From NCBI RefSeq assembly GCF_024295805.1, contig NZ_JANCLX010000008.1, forward strand, positions 1 to 64,000: a stretch of 64,000 nt of DNA, given 5' to 3'. Source of the stretch: Streptomyces cucumeris (GTDB taxonomy: Bacteria; Actinomycetota; Actinomycetes; Streptomycetales; Streptomycetaceae). Below, piece after piece: positions 60,393 through 64,000 of the stretch (its first letter is position 1; each line of letters starts with the position of its first letter). The position numbers were made by a program, and so were the translations under genes. Below the pieces are notes generated by a model that was given only the letters and a program-made list of their open reading frames with translations, searched no databases and was not told the DNA's origin.

Positions 60393-61511
60393 ATGACAGA
60401 CGCACTGAAGCGGCTGGCCGACGAAGGCGTCGCGATCTGGCTCGACGACCTCTCGCGCAAGCGGATCACGTCCGGCAACCTGGCCGAACTGATCGACCAG
60501 CAGCATGTCGTCGGTGTCACCACCAACCCGTCGATCTTCCAGAAGGCGATCTCCGGCGGCGACGGCTATGAGCAGCAGGTCGCCGATCTCGCGGCCCGCA
60601 AGGTCACCGTCGAGGAAGCGGTCCGCATGATCACCACGGCGGACGTCCGGGACGCCGCCGACATCCTGCGCCCGGTGTACGACGCCACCGGCGGCCAGGA
60701 CGGCCGGGTCTCCATCGAGGTCGACCCGCGGCTGGCGCACAACACGGCGGCCACCATCGCCGAGGCCAAGCAGCTTGCGTGGCTGGTGGACCGGCCCAAC
60801 ACCTTCATCAAGATCCCGGCCACCAAGGCGGGGCTCCCGGCGATCACCGAGGTGATCGGTCTCGGCATCAGCGTCAATGTCACGCTGATCTTCTCCCTGG
60901 AGCGCTACCGCGCGGTCATGGACGCGTTCCTGGCCGGTCTGGAGAAGGCCAAGGCCGCGGGTCTCGACCTGTCCAAGATCCACTCGGTCGCGTCCTTCTT
61001 CGTCTCCCGCGTGGACACCGAGATCGACAAGCGGATCGACAAGCTGGGCACCGACGAGGCCAAGGCACTGCGCGGCAAGGCCGCCCTGGCCAACGCCCGC
61101 CTCGCCTACGAGGCGTTCGAGGAGGTCTTCAGCTCCGACCGCTGGGCCGCCCTGGACCGGGCGAACGCCAACAAGCAGCGTCCGCTGTGGGCCTCGACCG
61201 GCGTCAAGGACCCGGCGTACAAGGACACGCTGTACGTGGACGAGCTGGTCGCCCCCGGCACGGTGAACACCATGCCGGAGGCCACCCTGGACGCGGTGGC
61301 CGACCACGGTCAGATCACCGGCGACACCGTGCGCGGCACCTACGAGCAGGCCAAGGCCGACATCGAGGCGCTGGCCGGTATCGGGATCTCGTACGACGAG
61401 GTCGTACAGCTCCTGGAGGACGAGGGCGTCGAGAAGTTCGAGTCGTCCTGGAACGACCTGCTGAAGTCCACGGAGGCGGAGCTCAACCGTCTCGCACCGT
61501 CGGAGGCGTGA
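60393..61511 (+). CDS. tal: transaldolase
   Basis: A 372-residue transaldolase of the actinobacterial/cyanobacterial type. [13 protein letters not shown] is the N-terminal signature, and the Schiff-base lysine lies in [13 protein letters not shown]. It connects sedoheptulose-7-phosphate with fructose-6-phosphate. It begins 47 bp after tkt, and its 3' end supplies the GGAGG used by zwf. Confidence 0.95.
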   Translation: MTDALKRLADEGVAIWLDDLSRKRITSGNLAELIDQQHVVGVTTNPSIFQKAISGGDGYEQQVADLAARKVTVEEAVRMITTADVRDAADILRPVYDATGGQDGRVSIEVDPRLAHNTAATIAEAKQLAWLVDRPNTFIKIPATKAGLPAITEVIGLGISVNVTLIFSLERYRAVMDAFLAGLEKAKAAGLDLSKIHSVASFFVSRVDTEIDKRIDKLGTDEAKALRGKAALANARLAYEAFEEVFSSDRWAALDRANANKQRPLWASTGVKDPAYKDTLYVDELVAPGTVNTMPEATLDAVADHGQITGDTVRGTYEQAKADIEALAGIGISYDEVVQLLEDEGVEKFESSWNDLLKSTEAELNRLAPSEA

Positions 61512-61515
61512 CACC

Positions 61516-63042
61516 TTGACCACCAGCAGCAATCCGCTGCGTGACCCGAGGGACCGGCGGCTCCCGCGTATCGCGGGGCCGTCCGGCCTGGTCATCTTCG
61601 GCGTCACGGGCGATTTGTCCCGGAAAAAGCTGATGCCGGCCGTGTACGACCTGGCCAATCGCGGACTGCTGCCGCCGGGCTTCTCGCTCGTCGGCTTCGC
61701 CCGCCGCGACTGGGAGCACGAGGACTTCGCGCAGGTCGTCCATGACGCCGTCAAGGAGCATGCGCGGACCCCGTTCCGCGAGGAGGTCTGGCAGCAGCTC
61801 GCCGAAGGCTTCCGCTTCGTGCCCGGCGACTTCTCCGACGACGAGGCGTTCAAGACGCTGCGGTCGACCATAGAGGAGCTGGACAAGGCCCGCGGTACCG
61901 GCGGCAACTTCGCGTTCTACCTGTCCGTACCGCCGAAGTTCTTCCCCACCGTGGTGCAGCAGCTCAAGAAGCACGGGCTGTCCGACGGACAGGGCGACTC
62001 CTGGCGCCGCGCGGTCATCGAGAAGCCCTTCGGCCACGACCTGAAGAGCGCACAGGAGCTCAACCAGGTCGTCCACGAGGTCTTCCGGCCCAGCGACGTC
62101 TTCCGGATCGACCACTACCTGGGCAAGGAGACGGTCCAGAACATCCTGGCGCTGCGCTTCGCCAACACGATGTTCGAGCCGATCTGGAACCGCAGCTATG
62201 TGGACCATGTCCAGATCACCATGGCCGAGGACATCGGCATCGGCGGCCGCGCGGGCTACTACGACGGCATCGGCTCCGCCCGTGACGTCATCCAGAACCA
62301 CCTGCTCCAGCTCCTCGCCCTGACCGCCATGGAGGAGCCCGCCTCCTTCGAGGCGGACGCGCTGGTCACCGAGAAGCTCAAGGCGCTCAGGGCCGTCAAG
62401 CTCCCCCGGGAGCTGGGCAAGCACACCGTGCGCGGTCAGTACGCACACGGCTGGCAGGGCGGCGAGGAGGTGCTCGGCTACCTGGAGGAGGAGGGCATCG
62501 ACCCGCACTCCAAGACCGACACCTTCGCCGCGATCAAGCTGGAGATCGACAACCGCCGCTGGGCGGGCGTCCCCTTCTACCTGCGCACCGGCAAGCGGCT
62601 GGGGCGGCGGGTCACCGAGATCGCCGTGGTCTTCCAGCGCGCCCCGCACTCCCCGTTCGGCACCACCGACACCCAGGAGCTGGGGCAGAACGCCCTGGTC
62701 ATCCGGGTGCAGCCGGATGAGGGCATCACCATCAGGTTCGGCTCCAAGGTGCCCGGCACCTCCATGGAGATCCGGGACGTGACGATGGACTTCGCCTACG
62801 GCGAGTCCTTCACCGAATCCAGCCCCGAGGCGTACGAGCGGCTGCTGCTCGATGTGCTGCTCGGCGACGCCAACCTCTTCCCCCGTCATCAGGAGGTGGA
62901 GCAGTCCTGGCGGATCCTCGACCCGATCGAGGCGTACTGGGACAAGCACGGCAAGCCCGAGCAGTACACGGCCGGGACCTGGGGTCCGAAGGCCGCGGAC
63001 GAGATGCTCGCACGAGACGGACGGAGCTGGCGGCGGCCATGA
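61516..63042 (+). CDS. zwf: glucose-6-phosphate 1-dehydrogenase
   Basis: A 508-residue dehydrogenase, the entry enzyme of the oxidative pentose phosphate pathway. The coenzyme motif is GVTGDLSRKKLMPAVYDL, the active-site motif RIDHYLGKE. The start is TTG 61516, preceded by GGAGG at about 9 bases inside the tal end. It overlaps opcA by 4 bp (ATGA). Confidence 0.96.
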   Translation: MTTSSNPLRDPRDRRLPRIAGPSGLVIFGVTGDLSRKKLMPAVYDLANRGLLPPGFSLVGFARRDWEHEDFAQVVHDAVKEHARTPFREEVWQQLAEGFRFVPGDFSDDEAFKTLRSTIEELDKARGTGGNFAFYLSVPPKFFPTVVQQLKKHGLSDGQGDSWRRAVIEKPFGHDLKSAQELNQVVHEVFRPSDVFRIDHYLGKETVQNILALRFANTMFEPIWNRSYVDHVQITMAEDIGIGGRAGYYDGIGSARDVIQNHLLQLLALTAMEEPASFEADALVTEKLKALRAVKLPRELGKHTVRGQYAHGWQGGEEVLGYLEEEGIDPHSKTDTFAAIKLEIDNRRWAGVPFYLRTGKRLGRRVTEIAVVFQRAPHSPFGTTDTQELGQNALVIRVQPDEGITIRFGSKVPGTSMEIRDVTMDFAYGESFTESSPEAYERLLLDVLLGDANLFPRHQEVEQSWRILDPIEAYWDKHGKPEQYTAGTWGPKAADEMLARDGRSWRRP

Positions 63043-64000
63043 ACATCGATCTCACGGACACCACGTCCGCCCGGGTCAACTCCGCCCTGGTCCAGGCGCG
63101 CCGGTCCGCCGGCACCCCCGCCACGGGCATGGTGCTGACCCTGGTGATCGTGACCGACGAGGGCAATCACTACGACGCCCTCAAGGCGGCCAGCGAGGCG
63201 TCCAAGGAGCATCCGTCGCGCAACCTGGTCGTCATCAAGCGCCCGGGGCGTTCGCCCCGGGACCGCAAGATGGCCCGGCTGGACGCCGAGGTGCGGATCG
63301 GCGGGGAGACCGGCACCGGTGAGACGGTGCTGCTGCGGCTCCACGGCGAACTGGCCAACCACGCCCATTCGGTGGTGCTGCCGCTGCTGCTGCCGGACGC
63401 CCCGGTGGTGGTGTGGTGGCCCGAGGACGCCCCGGAGAACCCCAGCGAGGACCTGCTCGGCCAGCTCGCACAGCGCCGGATCACCGACGCCCAGGCCACC
63501 GAGGACCCGGTCGCCACGCTCGGGATGCGGGCCGAGACCTACACGCCGGGCGACACCGATCTGGCCTGGACGCGGATCACCCCGTGGCGCAGTGTGCTCG
63601 CGGCCGCGCTGGACCAGAAGCACTCCCCGATCACCTCCGCGACCGTGGAGGGCGAGGCGTACAACCCGAGCAGTGAGCTGCTCGCGCTCTGGCTCGCCGA
63701 GCGGCTGCGGGTGCCGGTGGACCGCCAGGTCTCGGACGGCCCCGGGCTGACCGCGGTCCGGCTGGAGACCGCCGACGGGGTGATCTGCCTGGACCGGGCC
63801 AACGGTTCGCTGGCCGAGCTGGCGATGCCGGGGCAGCCGGACCGTCATGTGGCGCTCCAGCGGCGGGAGATGTCGGAGCTGATCGCCGAGGAGCTGCGCC
63901 GGCTGGACCCGGACGAGATGTACGCCTCGGCAGTGAAGTACGGAGTGAGCAAGCTGGGCAAGGCCGCCACCGCGACCCATGCGTCGGCGCCCAAGCCCGG
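63039..64000 (+). CDS. opcA: glucose-6-phosphate dehydrogenase assembly protein OpcA (3' end outside the window)
   Basis: From ATG 63039 the frame is open to the window end (about 320 codons). The sequence begins MNIDLTDTTSARVNSAL and includes VVWWPEDAP and WTRITPWRSVLAAALD, typical of OpcA/DevB-like G6PDH assembly proteins. OpcA is needed for full Zwf activity or oligomer assembly in actinobacteria. Coupled to zwf by a 4-bp overlap. Confidence 0.92.
   Translation, partial: MNIDLTDTTSARVNSALVQARRSAGTPATGMVLTLVIVTDEGNHYDALKAASEASKEHPSRNLVVIKRPGRSPRDRKMARLDAEVRIGGETGTGETVLLRLHGELANHAHSVVLPLLLPDAPVVVWWPEDAPENPSEDLLGQLAQRRITDAQATEDPVATLGMRAETYTPGDTDLAWTRITPWRSVLAAALDQKHSPITSATVEGEAYNPSSELLALWLAERLRVPVDRQVSDGPGLTAVRLETADGVICLDRANGSLAELAMPGQPDRHVALQRREMSELIAEELRRLDPDEMYASAVKYGVSKLGKAATATHASAPKP

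Overview
The window is about 64 kb of very GC-rich, densely coding DNA with almost exclusive G/C at third codon positions, many 4-bp ATGA/GTGA gene overlaps and frequent GTG (a few TTG) starts. Together with the gene set (ectABCD, a sortase-anchored LAETG protein of the SCO1860 family, an XRE/DUF397/anti-sigma-ATPase cassette, a suf operon led by a SufR-type regulator, transketolase-transaldolase-zwf-opcA) this points to a Streptomyces-type actinomycete chromosome, probably the conserved core. No phage, plasmid, rRNA, tRNA or CRISPR locus was seen.

Layout. 1-740: a 221-bp MITE-like element with 20-bp terminal inverted repeats, then a cobalamin riboswitch. 640-10305: a tightly coupled cobalamin operon (small ORF, cobD, cobQ, 17-codon ORF, AAA+/VWA chelatase, cobO, cobB, CobE/CbiX frame, cobC). 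10594-12811: LAETG surface protein and amidohydrolase on the minus strand. 13301-16588: ectoine/5-hydroxyectoine operon ectABCD ending in a bidirectional terminator. 16679-19412: class V PLP enzyme and an aldehyde dehydrogenase. 19650-22617: membrane protein plus NarL-type two-component system. 22701-28358: aldo/keto reductase, beta-helix secreted protein, RibD-type reductase with divergent TetR regulator, NodB lipoprotein, epimerase. 28355-30001: XRE/DUF397/ATPase cassette. 29930-31526: TetR regulator divergent from a DMT exporter. 31552-40703: TerD protein, LLM oxidoreductase, PhoX phosphatase, an acidic hypothetical protein, a 1.2-kb non-coding repeat region, a secreted nuclease and a small membrane protein. 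40799-42718: convergent dapA and dapD. 43082-45600: ECF sigma factor with a CU044_5270-type partner, TetR regulator and SMR transporter. 45726-52357: suf Fe-S assembly operon. 52539-57917: ABC exporter, ctaA, amidohydrolase, small hypothetical protein, ctaB. 58267-64000: tkt, tal, zwf, opcA (opcA cut by the window end).

How it fits together. The B12 genes form one riboswitch-led, translationally coupled unit. The ectoine operon makes osmoprotectants. The suf operon shares its upstream region with the ABC exporter, and an iron-box-like palindrome lies between them. Heme A synthesis (ctaA, ctaB) precedes the divergent pentose-phosphate operon. Several promoters place a -10 element 6 to 8 bases before the start codon, which suggests leaderless mRNAs (SMR gene, ABC ATPase, ctaA, perhaps ectA and the amidohydrolase).

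The least explained items are: the two very short ORFs in the cob operon; the unbroken CobE-CbiX frame with a 0.5-kb low-complexity stretch; degenerate 236-bp repeats at 37.6-38.0 kb; several clear operators without an assigned regulator; a possible 16-residue leader peptide before tkt; and the acidic 494-residue protein at 35.6-37.1 kb.
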